This document shows, piece after piece, positions 1 through 13,084 of a DNA stretch of 64,000 bases (the stretch's first letter is position 1; each line of letters starts with the position of its first letter). The DNA comes from Mauremys mutica. Lineage: Eukaryota; Chordata; Testudines; Geoemydidae. The notes below the pieces were generated by a model, which saw only the letters and a program-made list of their open reading frames with translations, was not told the DNA's origin and ran no database searches. The translations under genes were made by a program, and so were the position numbers. Where the stretch lies: positions 753,203 through 817,202 of the forward strand of contig NC_059094.1 in NCBI RefSeq assembly GCF_020497125.1, in the 5' to 3' direction.

Positions 1-337
1 AAGTCAGTGTCCAGTCCTGTGGGGCTGTGCTCCTGGCTCATACCTCCAGCACTCAGTGCTGCCCCTCCGTTACCAGCTGCACCGTTCAGTCAGCCTCAGG
101 CCTCAGGGTGGTCACAGCCCCTCTCCCCACCCCAAACCTTCAAACTGGGACATGGTGCACCAGTGCCAGAGTGCACTAGTGTAAATTCTGTCTACACTAA
201 GGGTTTGCACCAGTGCCTAAAACAGCAGTGTGGCAGAGACCTTCAGAAACAGCAGTACGGTGGCACTAGAACCTATTTCTAGCTCGGTCACAGACAGCCT
301 GGGTGACCTTAGACACGTCAATGTTTCTCCTCCCAAC

Positions 338-668
338 TTTAGTCTCTTTATCCAACTGCCCACTCACTGGGGTCTCCTCTCTCTCCAGAGCTGCTCACCA
401 CTAAAATCTGTGTGGGTGTCCCCAGAGCTAAGGCAGTTCAGCTCTGGAACAGTCTTACAAGGGGGCTGGGGAGTCTCTTTCCCTGGAAGTTTTTAAGAAC
501 AAATAGGACAAAGCTCTGTCAGAGATAATCTACATATACTTGGTCCTGCCTCAGCAGAGAAAGCTGGACTTGATGACATATTGAGGTCCTATCTAGCCCT
601 ACATTTCTAGGATGCTATGCAATATATACATATAAAAACACAACATACAGAATAAAACTCACCACAAC
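338..668 (+). mobile_element. CR1 3'-end fragment, present only in copy 1
   Basis: The stretch reads like the last coding bases and 3' UTR of a CR1 LINE: a GGAAGTTTTTAAGAACA-type stretch, then a long 3' UTR with GAGGTCCTATCTAGCCCT and a TTTCTAGGATGCTATG tail. It is missing at the paralogous position 21502. The tetramer CAAC lies at both ends (334-337 and 665-668), so it is either an insertion with a short target duplication or a microhomology-mediated deletion in the other copy. Confidence 0.55.
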
Positions 669-916
669 ATAATGTCAGGCAAATTCAGGGGAAAAAAAAA
701 CACAACCTACACTCCACAGCATAAAATGACAATACAAAGGAAAAGAAAGCAACATGATGCGAACTATGACATCCTAGGACAAAAGTACACAATGGAAAAC
801 AAGCTGAGGCAAAACAATTCACCATAAAACTGCTACACAACATGGTGCGATCACAGTTCCAAATGGCACCATGCAAAACAGCTCAGCGTAGAACATGACG
901 CAGCACAAAAGAGAAT

Positions 917-1078
917 TATTTCAATGTAGGCCTGGAAGGGATCTTGAGAAGTCATCTACTCCAGCCCGCTGTGTTGAGGCAGGACCAAGTATCCCTAGAC
1001 ATTCGCAGACTGGCGTATCTCTAACCTGGTCTTAAAAACCTCCAATGAAGGAAATTCCACAGCCTCCCTTGGAAGCCA
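917..1078 (-). mobile_element. CR1 3'-tail relic
   Basis: The reverse complement matches the CR1 3' region visible at 18800-18888 and 19287-19365 (AGGGAGGTTGTGGAATCTCC-like and CCTGCC...GCAGGACTGG-like stretches). Its paralog is at about 21761-21921. No coding capacity. Confidence 0.65.
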
Positions 1079-1344
1079 ATGCAAGGCAAACACAGACCAA
1101 AACAATGCTGTACACACACACGCTGGGCTTGCGGTTAAGGGGGAGGCAAGAATTGAAACAATCTGGGTTCAGTTCCCAGTTTTGCAAAATTCTCCACGCA
1201 AACTTGTTACACACCGGTGGCTGGCCCGTACCACTGACTTGGGCTCACACGGCTCAGGCTGTGGGGCTGTTTAATTGTCATGTAGAAGTTCCGGCTTTGG
1301 CTGCAGCCCAAGGTCTAGCACACTCCCACCTCGCAGGGTCCTAA

Positions 1345-1605
1345 GGTGAAAAGAGACAAATTCATATTACAATTAAGGCACAAATATTCAACAGCGAGGA
1401 CGATTCACCACAGGAACAAGCTACCAAGGAATGTGGTGGATTCTCCGTCTCGTGACGTCATTTCATGAAGACTAGATGCCTTTCTGGAATGTGTTTACCC
1501 CAAAAGTAGCTAGTGTGTCATACAGGAGGCCTGTGATAAGCAGGGGTCAGATTAGATGCTCTAATGGTCTCTTCTGGCAATAAAGTCAACTAATTTCTTT
1601 AAAAC
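1345..1605 (+). mobile_element. CR1 3'-end relic, partial copy
   Basis: Ends with a CR1-like GGTCAGATTAGATGCTCTAATGG stretch and TTCTGGCAATAAAGT. Longer versions of the same relic occur at 27525-28075 and 32555-33105, and inverted pieces at 7745-7830. In copies 1 and 2 the relic begins abruptly at the shared sequence GGTGAAAAGAGACAAATTC, whereas copies 3 and 4 continue into older CR1 coding sequence, so a recombination junction lies here. Confidence 0.6.
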
Positions 1606-1764
1606 TGCATTGGGAGTTTAGATTGGGAGCAGCGTCCGATGTTTTCCTGTCTAGCCGGCTTGCTTCCTAGAACGAATGCTCCTTGAGTGGGGTGATCCAC
1701 AGGGAGTAGCTCAAACCTTCAAAGTGCCTGGCCAGGGGCAGGACATTAGCACAGCAAGGGAGGG

Positions 1765-2064
1765 GTGTGGCAGTGACATCACAAAGGCCTTTTGCAGGGG
1801 CTCAGACTATTGGCCAAAGGTGGTGGGGAGGTGGTGACCTCACAGAGAGATGCTGACATCAGCCAGGCAGGACAGGGGCGAGGGGCCAGGGAAATCTCAG
1901 AGACCCCTGTGGCTTTGCTTCAGCAAGTCTCCTTCTCCAGGTCTCTCTTTGAGGACTGGGGGAATATTGGGGTTCACGTACCTGAGCGCCAGGAGGAACC
2001 TCTTTCGAGTTTTCTCCTTCCCTTTTAGTGATTTTACTTGAAAACAGCCGACCCTGTTTAGAAG
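1765..2064 (+). promoter_or_regulatory. Promoter-like block with 5' exon and splice donor, copy 1
   Basis: This 300-bp block recurs at 22510-22807, 28241-28539, 33263-33561 and, diverged, at 61470-61766, with nearly constant length. It has a TGACATCA CRE-like site (1774-1781), an inverted CCAAT box (ATTGG, about 1810), TGACCTCA and TGACATCA further down, and ends in GAAG followed by GTAAGAG, a strong splice donor at 2065-2066. I read it as a promoter plus noncoding first exon of a multicopy gene family; that is inference. No conserved ATG frame is visible in the exon, and I cannot name the downstream gene. Confidence 0.45.
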
Positions 2065-2306
2065 GTAAGAGCCTCCTCGAGGTTTGAAACTGTTCAGTCT
2101 GATCCATCTGGTGACAGTTGAATTCATGGAAAACATGATCTTAAGGAGGCAGAATTTTATTCCAAACCTGGGATCTTGTCCATTAGAATCACTGAGGACA
2201 TTAGGGTTTGTCCTTTTTGTTTCATCTTTTCCTCCATCCATCCCTCCTTTCTCTTCCTCTCTTGCTTCTTTTCTCCTTTCTCCTGTTCCCCTCCTAACAC
2301 CAGGAG

Positions 2307-2310
<4 letters not shown>

Positions 2311-2367
<57 letters not shown>
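2311..2367. repeat. (TG)n microsatellite, 57 bp
   Basis: Uninterrupted TG dinucleotides. The same site in the paralogous units is 20 bp (23053-23072), 10 bp (28787-28796), 80 bp (33812-33891) and about 24 bp in each inverted copy (7009-7032 and 35976-35999). Open frames encoding Cys-Val or Thr-His runs here are products of the repeat. Confidence 0.98.
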
Positions 2368-2368
<1 letters not shown>

Positions 2369-3099
2369 GCGGGGGAGTGCTCGGCAGCTCTCACTGTGGG
2401 AGGTCCACCCCAAACTGTGGAGCTGCAGTAGTGCTGGGGCAGTGATCCCTGCCAGTGACCTGGGCCATCCTTTGAGCTCTCTGGTGAGACCCCTCAGCCT
2501 CCCATCCTCAGTCTCTACCCTGATTGTCTGAGCAGGGGGTTAATGACAGGGAGGAGACTCAAGGCCTTTTTGTTCTCTTTTAAGACCAAGTAAATAAGTC
2601 ATAACCACTTATATGTTTGATGGATTTTGCTGCTTCTCTGCATTAATTGTCTCTGAGCAGTTCATGATTCTCTCTAACATTGCAGTTCTCCTAAAATACT
2701 GGCTGAATAATTACTGTGCATACTTGTTGGTCTGGAGCTCATCTGAGAGCACTTTATTGAGGTCATTCAATGTATGTAATTCAAAATCCGATGGTTAATT
2801 TGACAATCAGGGCTCTGGGTCCTATTCCCAATTCTGCCATTGACTGGCTGTGTGACCTAAGACAAGTCAGTTCTCCTTTCTCAGCCTGAGCGTCTCCCTC
2901 TTTCAAGTAGGGATAATAATGATCCGCTCCTACCTACCTCAACACACTCACTCTTCCCCAACACACACACACACTGTCTCTCCCCACACACAAACAGTCT
3001 CCACACTGCAGCTGAAAAGCAGTTGGCAATGTAGTAGGATGACCCTGGAACAATGGAATAGAGAAACCTGCATCACTGAAAGTGGAGCCACAAAGACAC

Positions 3100-3924
3100 C
3101 ACACACCAGCTTCCCCTAGGTGGCAAGTATCACACCTCCACAGAAAGATCCCTATGGTATCGTAGGCCAGCTTCCTAAGGCCTCAGCCTCAACCACTTAA
3201 CATAGGGGCCTTTCTACACTCTGTTTCTGTTCTCACTGAAGGATCATTTCCAATTGTTCGCTCAGACCAGCTTGCCCTGCACCCTCACTGCTGTGCAGCT
3301 CTGGATGTGTGGCCATGGCTGAACAGCAAGAATTCCTGCCCATTTCCCTTCTGGCTGGAGCATGGTTTGTGGTTAATGATGTTGCTGTAGATTGTTTGCT
3401 TCCTGCCTTGGCAATTCAGACAGTCCCTTTTCCCAAAATATCTCTAGCACATCAGTCCCTGGCTGGGTCTCCTGGGCAGTGGAAAACATCCCTTGTATGG
3501 TGTTGCCAAGGGGATCGTGCATAGCTGAGATGTCTCTCGGTTTGGATCAAAGGGGAATGTTGGATGGAATTTATCACAGAACCCTCCCTGCTCCCCAGAG
3601 CCCCATGGGGAGAATGTAGAGAAGGGGGAGTCATTCCTCCCCTGCACTCCCAGAAGAGTTGCTAGGACTCCTTCCTGCCAGCTACTCACCCCTGGATTCA
3701 TGCTTACCTCCTAGGATCTTTCTGCTCCAAAGGCTCCATAGTCCTGGGGTGGGGAGGGTGTCACTGCACAGTCTGAAACACAAGGGAGGTTTCTGGAATG
3801 GAAGGAAGGAGCAGAAAATGGAGAGGAGAGAAACAGAGAGAAAACGCCTCGTCTCTCTCCCCTGCCCCGCCCCCCCCTCAAGAAATGTTACCAGGGACCG
3901 CTTTAGGGGAAATGGTGACCTGGG
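3100..3924 (+). repeat. Duplicated unit, copy 1, distal part
   Basis: Parallels 26022-26870 and 29530-30350 almost base for base. The join 3099/3100 is the empty site of the CR1 found at 23805-26021 in copy 2. No gene is recognised; the several 60-150 residue open frames here are broken differently in the paralogs. Confidence 0.85.
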
Positions 3925-4045
3925 CAAAACTTGTACTTTGGCAAAGTTCTTGGTTCAGGCTTGTAGCAGTGATGGAATAAACTGCAGGTTCAAATCAAGT
4001 CTCTGGAATACATCCACAACTGGGATGGGCCATTCAGTCTTTGTA
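3925..4045 (-). repeat. Fragment of an unclassified interspersed repeat
   Basis: The reverse complement matches about 13620-13735 and the starts of the longer minus-strand copies at 26870-27510 and 31911-32550. Here and at 34360-34480 the repeat stops after TTTGTACAG and jumps into GCAGGGGGTTAATGACAGGG, a second copy of the sequence at 2533-2645, so both share a deletion or recombination junction. Confidence 0.6.
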
Positions 4046-4170
4046 CAGTGCAGGGGGTTAATGACAGGGAGGAGACTCAAGGCCTTTTTGTTCTCTTTTA
4101 AGACCAAGTAAATAAGTCATAACCACTTATATGTTTGATGGATTTTGCTGCTTCTCTGCATTGATGAGGC

Positions 4171-4774
4171 AAGTATGAAGCCTCATTCAAAGACCAGGGG
4201 TCACTATATTACTGCACAGTCAATCAATGCAGTCAATCAATGCAGTTGTAGATAAATCTCTGCATTATGCATTTTTGTATAACTTGTATATGACTTTGTA
4301 TTGAACCTTGGTAATATGTTATAGTGGGCCCCTAAGGTAGTGTAATTAAGGTAAAAGAAAAGTGTCTTTTTGCTAGAAGTAGAATAAGATCTCCCCCCCA
4401 CTTGGTAATCAACTGCCCTGTTGAATGAATGAGGTGTGACTGAGCAAGGCGTGGAGGGCAGTACCTCCAGACAGCTGCAATCCTTGGAGAGGGGCTGGCA
4501 GCCCAACCAAGGACAATCAAGCTTGGCAAGTGGGCTGACTAGAGAAGAGCAGACATACTGATGGCCTCAGGGATAAGAAGCAAACACCTTCCTGTGGGAA
4601 CAACCCCCAGCCCAGAGAAAAGCAGCTAGAAGGACCAACAGACACAGTCACAGATTTTGAATCTGGGAGATTTGCCCCTCTCCATCCACCGACTCGCTGC
4701 TTGCCTCCTCACCCCCCCACCCCAAGTATAAAGCCTCATTCAAAGACCCAAGGAGTCACTATATTACTGCACAG
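4171..4774. repeat. Interspersed repeat bracketed by a 50-bp direct repeat
   Basis: Near-identical stretches of about 50 bp at 4171-4219 and 4724-4774 (AAGTATGAAGCCTCATTCAA-like, then GTCACTATATTACTGCACAG) flank an inner segment. The inner segment is repeated at 34660-35158, and part of it occurs inverted at 8750-8905. It also contains a short tandem of TCAATCAATGCAG. The family is not recognised; it could be an LTR-like or nonautonomous element. Confidence 0.5.
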
Positions 4775-6109
4775 AGCCCTCCCCCCCGATGAACTCTGCC
4801 CCTCACCTGCCTCAGGCTCTGCAAGGGAGTTTGGGTCGGGCGAGGAGGTCTGGGGTGCAGGCCCTGGGTTGGGGCAGGGGTTTGGGGTGTGGGATGGTTG
4901 AGAGGTTGGGCTCTGGAATGGAGTTTGGGTGCTGGGTGCAGGCTCCAGGCTGGGCCACAGGGTGGGGGTGCAGGATGGATGGAGGCAGGGGCGACTCTAG
5001 GCACCAGCAAAGCAAGCAGGTTCTTGGAGCAGCCCATTTGCAGGGGCGGCAGCCAGCAGGGATCCAGCCTGGGAGCTGAGAACCAACAGGGGGCCCTGGG
5101 AGCTGTAGTTCCTTGGTTAGCTCCCTGCCTATAGAGCCAGCTCTGGAGCAGGAAAAAAACTACTTTTTTCAGCATTCCCTTGGCCGCTATCAACAGGAAA
5201 GGGAGCGGGAGGGAGTACGGTAGCTGAAACCTCAAGCTGCAGCTTGCTGTGAATGGAGAGCTCACTGCTAGAGCGGGGTGGCACTGTGAATGGGGAACGA
5301 GTGTGCCCAAGTTGTAGAAGGCTTTGCCCTAGATATCCCCTTCAGAAGACATCCCCAGACTGGATTAGAGATACTGGTGTGACCTCACCTTGCAGCCCCC
5401 AAGGAAGGAATTGGGTGGACTAAATGGACAGTTCCCCTCTTTATCTGAATCCTAGCAAGGGAGGTACGTGGATCCCACTAGAATTTAAGAGTAAGGGAGG
5501 AGAGGCTCTACTGGACCTGGGCAGCTTTAGATACAGTACCAGGCACGTAGAGGATTTCCACTTCTGAGCCATCGAAGCAGAAATTGACTTTTCCTTTCCA
5601 GATTTAGCTAATATTCAGAAAGGGAATCTAGCACCTGCCTTCCAGATTTGAACACCCTCAAAATTCAGGAGTGCTGAAGCTCAATTTGGGCAGCTGTTAC
5701 TTCATTTCTCCCAAATCAAATATACTGATTCACTGTAATTTGCTGTAGAAAAAGTTGGATAAACTTGAGCAAGAAATGCTTCCCAGTTGTTTTTAGGACT
5801 GGAATTGCTATTTTCAACAGCCATTGCCTTTGTTTGTTTGTTTTATAGTTTTAGTTGTTTAAAAGGAAGACAGTGATATTGCATTGGCAAATTGCCCATA
5901 GAAACAAAGAATGGAACATAAGGATAATAAAGGCACCTCAACGTTTCCTCATTTCTGTAGGACAGTCTTATAATATGCATCCAGATATCCTTTAATCACA
6001 CAAGCTGGAAATTGTTCCATGTTACTGCAGTTCTGTAACCATATGGGAACCAATCCTGTCTGTGTTCTGTGCACATCCAAAATTCCTGCTGAATGACCCA
6101 CTCTGGGAG
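4775..6109. other. No gene seen
   Basis: The first 250 bases are G-rich and weakly repetitive (GGGTGCAGG-type words). From 5150 to 6100 it is unremarkable AT-balanced sequence with no convincing open frame, RNA gene or recognisable element. This interval is missing from the parallel block at 35188. Confidence 0.6.
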
Positions 6110-6462
6110 CAAGTTACCAGTGACCCAGGGCTGGGGTGGAAGGAGGGTGCAAGTGGGCGGGGGGAGCCCAGAGCTGGGGCAGCACGGGGTGCATGTGTGG
6201 GGAAGATCCCAAGGCTGGGGTGGCAGAGGGTGCTGGTGTGTGTGGGGGAGAGCCCAGGGCTGGGATGGCATGGGGTGCGGGTGTGTGGGGTGGGAGAGCC
6301 CAGGGCTGGCAGCAGGGGGGTACAGGTTGGGGGGGGGAGTCCCAGAACTGGGGCAGCAGGGGGTGTGGGTGGAGGGGGCAGAGCCCAGGGCTGGGGCAGC
6401 AGGGAGATTCAGGGAGGAGCCCAGGACTGGGGTGGGGGCAGCCAATATTTTTTTTTGCTTGG
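6110..6462. repeat. G-rich degenerate minisatellite, about 40-47 bp period
   Basis: The word CCCAGGGCTGGGG and close variants recur at about 6125, 6168, 6208, 6252, 6299, 6342, 6385 and 6420. A second array with about six copies lies at 35183-35405 in the duplicated block. Long open frames on both strands here follow from the lack of AT-rich stop codons. Confidence 0.8.
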
Positions 6463-6599
6463 GACAGCAAAAAACCTATAGTTGGCCCTATCTCCACCCA
6501 CCATGAGGTAGGTAGGAGTGGATCATTATTATCCCTACTTGAAAGAGGGAGAAAATAAGGCTGAGAAAGGATAATTGACTTGTCTTAGGTCGCATAATC

Positions 6600-7830
6600 A
6601 GTGGCAGAGTTGGGAATAAGACCCAAGAGCCCTGATTTTCAAACTAAGCATCGGATCTTAAATTTCCTACATCGAATGATCTGAGTAAAGTGCTCTCAGA
6701 TGAGCTCCAGACTAGCAACAGTGCACAGTAAGTATTCAGCCAGTATTTTAGGAGAACTGCAATGTTAGAGAGAATCATAAACTGCTCAGAGACAATTAGT
6801 GCAGAGAAGCAGCAAAATTCATCAAACATACAACTGCTTATGACTTATTTACTTGGTCTTAAAAAAGAACAACAAGACCTGAGTCTCCTCTCTGGCAATA
6901 ACCCCCTGCTCAGCCAATCAGGGTAGAAACTGAGGATGGGAGGCTGAGAGTTCTCACCAAAGAGCCCAAAGGATGGCCCAGGTGACTGGTGGGGATCACT
7001 GCCCCGCCACACACACACACACACACACACACCCCTCTCCTGGTTTTGGGAGGGGAACAGAAGAAAGGATAAAAGAAGCAAGAAACGAAGAGAAAGGAGG
7101 GAGGGAGGTATGGACGAAAAGGTGAAACAAAGGACAAACCCCAATGTCCCCAGTGAATCTAAGGGACAAAATCCCAGGTACACAATAAAATTCTGCCTCC
7201 TTAAGCTCGTTATTTCCATGCCTAGAATTCAACTCTCACCAGATGACTGAGACTGAACAGGTTTCAAACCTCGAGGAGGCTCTTGCCTTCTAAACAGAGA
7301 CATCTGTTTTCTAGGAAATCACTAAAAGGAAGGAGAAAACTTGAAAGAGATTCCTCCTGGCGCTCACGTAGGTGAACCCGAATAATCTCAGTCCTCAAAG
7401 AGAGACCTGGAGAAGGAGACTTGCTGAAGCAAAGCCACAGGGTCTCTGAGGTTTCCCTGGCCCCTCGCCCCTGTCCTGCCTGGCTGATGTCAGCATCTCT
7501 CTGTGAGGTCACCACCTCCCCACCACCTTTGACCAATAGTCTGAGGTCCTGCAAAAGGCCTTTGTGATGTCACTGCCACACCCCTCCCTTGCTGGGCTAA
7601 TGTCCTGCCCCTGGCCAGGCACTTTGGAGGTTTGAGCTACTCCCTGTGGATCACCCCACTCAAGGAGCGTTCGTTCTAGGCAGCAAGCCGGCTAGACAGT
7701 AAAACATCAGACGCTGCTCCCAATGCTACACTCAGTTTTTTAGAAATTAGTCGACTTTATGGCTAGAAGAGACCATTAGAGCATCTAATCTGACCCCCTG
7801 CATATTACAGGCCTCCTGTATGACACAATA
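6600..7830 (-). repeat. Inverted copy of the duplicated unit
   Basis: The reverse complement follows 1530-2810, including the microsatellite (as AC, 7009-7032), the promoter-like block (7287-7582) and the CR1 tail (7745-7830). It is more diverged than the direct copies. The splice donor reads GAAG followed by GCAAGAG (7286-7285), so GT is replaced by GC. The same inverted block recurs at 35480-36245. Confidence 0.8.
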
Positions 7831-8749
7831 GCGGGTGGGGGGGGGGCTGAGGAGGTGGGCAGTGGCGGGGGGACAGGTGAGCCAGCGGCTGACCCCAGCT
7901 CACCTCCGCTCCACCTACTCCCCTGAATGTCCCACCCCGCTTCCGTGAATCAGCTGTTCGCGCAGGAAGCCTTGGAGGGAAGAGAAGCGGTGTGGCAGCT
8001 TCGCGCTCAGGCCCAGTAAGGTGGAGACAGAGACAAGGTGAGCTGGGTCAGGGGGGCCGCCCGCACCACAGCAGGTAACCCGGGGGGTGCACAGGGGAAC
8101 CGCTCCCCACCCCAGCTCACCTACCTCCCCTCTGCCACCCTGGGCCTTAGTGTGAAGGCGCCATTTGCTTCTCAGTCCTCCCAGGCGTCCCGCGCGAACC
8201 ATCAGGGGCAGGGGTTCCAGAGGTGGTCAGGGGACAGGGAGAAGGGGTGGTTGAATGGGGCAAGGGTCCCAGGGGGGCCATCAGGAATGAGTAGGGGTTG
8301 GATGGGGTGACAGGGGGCAGTCAGAGGACAGGGAAGGGCAGTGGATGGGGTGGGGTCCAGAGGGGGGGCATAAAAGGAACGCAGGGGGTTGGATAGGCGC
8401 AGGAGTCCCGGGGGGACACAACCCCCTGGGGTGAGGAGGGAACTGGTTGTTAAGATTTTGGTAGCTCATCCCTGGCCAGAGGGGTGGGAGGCTGAGGAGG
8501 AGAGCAGGCAGGCAGTGGCAGGGGATGAGTATGCGAGCCGGGGAGGGGAGAGCTGAGGTGAGCTGGGGGACTGAGGAGGTGAGCGGGCAGGAATTGGTGG
8601 GTGGGCAGGTGAGCTGGCGGTGGGGAAGGGGGTTGAGAAGGTGAGCGGGGGGTGGGAGGCTGAGAAGGCGAGTAGTGAGTCAGTGGCTGACCTGTTCTAC
8701 TGATCTGGTCTGGCTCCCATCCCCTCTCCGAGGGTTGCAGCTGTCTGGG
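7831..8749. repeat. G-rich low-complexity stretch
   Basis: Many GGGGTGGGG, GAGGTGAGC and GTGAGCGGG words without a fixed period; locally skewed to purine plus T. No stable open frame with gene-like composition is visible. Confidence 0.6.
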
Positions 8750-8905
8750 GGTGTTGCCTTCCACATTCACACCTCATTCATTCAATAGCATAATTGACTA
8801 CAAAGTGGGGGGAAGATCTTATTCTACTTCTAGCAAAAAGAGAATTTTCTTTTACCTTCATTATACTACCTTAGGGGCCTGCTATAACTTATTACCAACA
8901 TTCAA
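8750..8905 (-). repeat. Second copy of the 4.2-kb interspersed repeat, inverted
   Basis: The reverse complement matches about 4280-4440 (AGAAGTAGAATAAGATCTYCCCCCC and GGGGCCTAAGGTAGTRTAAT-like stretches). It is truncated at both ends. Confidence 0.6.
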
Positions 8906-10768
8906 TACTGCTGTTTTGGCGGGGTGGTGCTGGGGAAGGAGGGTTTGTTTCCACAGGGCGGACAGTGCTTGGGGGGGGGTGTTTTGTGGGGCTGGGTGGT
9001 ACTGGGGGGTTTCAGTGGAGCCAGGGGGGTTTTGGCCCTCAGCTGTTTTCTTTGGGGTACTATTGCCCTTGCCGCTTTACGAGTTGTGCAGTCCTGGACT
9101 AAACCACAGACTCTGGACTCAGCATTCAAGTATCCTGCAGTCTGAACTTCGAATCCGATACATTCCCTCATTGGCTACCATTGTTTCCCCAGCATGGAAG
9201 TGCTTTTTGTCCAACAAGGCAGCCAGATTGGGATCCATAGGCATGGAATGGCTCTGAAGGAATCAGCTGTTTCTCTCTGTGCTTCATGAAACTTTGGATT
9301 GAAATGGTAAAGGATAGTTGTTCCCAATTTAATCATGGTGTCCTTTAGGAGTGTGACCAAGGCCACTTAACTAGGGAGCGGGGGTCTAAAAAGAGTTTAC
9401 CTGGGCCACAGGTCACCATAGCTTCCATCTCGGGGGTGAAAATCAACCACCAGTACCTGAAATTTCTACCCGAGTTCTTGTCAAATCTGTGACCTTACTT
9501 GGAGTAATTTTATACTTCTCTGGCGTAGAATTCTTCACCAACTGCACAACAGATCAGTAGTGATAGTGAGGTACAACTCCCCCAACTATGCCCTTTTATT
9601 TCTTTAATCTGGAGGCACAGATTTAAATTAGGGACTAAATTCAGGTGCAGCTTAGAATCCCTGTAAGACACCAAATGTCAGGTCTCTATTAAAAACAGGC
9701 ATCTTTCTGCAGCTATATCACATTCAACACACATTCCATTTTCTACACATTTGCAGCACCTCCAGGGGTGAGCTGAAGACAAATGTCATTTCCATTTTTC
9801 CCATCCCTACCTCAATATGGATTGTATTTCCCAAATAATAGGCAATAAGCAGCTGATTAGGAAGGAGATATCTTCAGGAGCGACTCTTGCAGGGCCTGGG
9901 CCACAACGACTTTGGTAGTGAAATCCATGGGTATTTTGCTTCGTTCCAGGTCATTTACTAGGGAATCCTCTTCTCAGCCCTTTAGAAAAAATAGTGACCT
10001 AACCAATTGAACAAATGGGGGATTGGAATGGTGATCGGGAATACGGGAATCCCTCTGACTTACACTAACTTCTTCTGTTGTTACAAAGGGTGAAATGACA
10101 TTTTCCCCTATCCCTGCCCTGTTCCTGCTCTTTGTTATAGTTCAATATATTTTAAGTGAGGAAAATGATAATAAAAATATCTGCTCTCCAGCACAACCTG
10201 AAGCAACATCAGAGCAACTGGGAATGAAACAATTGGTTTCCAAAGGGGGAACTCGATGACTAACACTTGGTTTGAAATGGGGGAACAGTATAACCGTGAT
10301 GCTCAGGGTTTGTTTAGACTAGGAAAAGTGATGGAGTTTAGGTCAGGACAAGGGGAAAGCTAATGCCAACCACTGCACCTGGGCTGCATCTGCACTACAA
10401 CTATAATTGTCTTTTTACACCAAGATCACTAACTTGAGCAGCCAATGCCATGTACAGCCCTAGTGGATGGAAGGCACAGGTAGTTTTTGCCTCAGTGTAG
10501 CTTGTTGGGATCAAACCTCTCTCTCACCTGGAGCTGATGAACATTCCTGGCTGGAGGGACACAAACTCCTACGACTCAAAAGGAAAGGAGTTGATAGAAA
10601 AGATCACAGGACTGACCCCAAAGAAGGGTGAGCTGCAAAATGCAGAAGCAGGTAACTCATGTGTGGGAGCTGAGAGACCACAGTGAAGATGGAGCAAAGA
10701 CCACAATGCAGGAATGAGCAAATGCGATAAAAACAACAAAAAAACTCCCCCTCAACCTTTGGCCAGCC
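8906..10768. other. No gene seen
   Basis: Mixed sequence downstream of the zinc-finger exon on the minus strand. There is a G-rich patch at 8930-9050; otherwise no open frame, repeat or RNA gene that I can support. It may hold the 3' UTR of the zinc-finger gene. Confidence 0.5.

Positions 10769-13084
<2,316 letters not shown>

Larger units (their letters stand above)
1..3099 (+). repeat. Locally duplicated unit, copy 1
   Basis: Aligns by eye almost base for base with 21168-23804, apart from a 331-bp block present only here (338-668). From about 1345 onward it also matches 27835-29529 and 32865-34335. The unit contains CR1 relics, a promoter-like block with a splice donor, a TG microsatellite and a stretch of unclassified sequence. 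The homology is already running at base 1, so the unit extends left of the window. No protein-coding gene is evident inside; short open frames are not shared in a coding-like way. Confidence 0.9.

Noticed and set aside
1765..2064. An MHC-type S-X-Y promoter module (TGACATCA followed by ATTGG)
   Set aside because: The spacing between the CRE-like site and ATTGG is about 25 bp instead of the usual tight spacing, and no leader-peptide exon follows.
1897..2531. Frames containing Cys-Val or His-Thr runs
   Set aside because: Translation of the TG microsatellite, with different lengths in each paralog.
4759..5310. A 183-residue minus-strand frame
   Set aside because: Covers the G-rich low-complexity segment, with no domain and no equivalent in the duplicated block.
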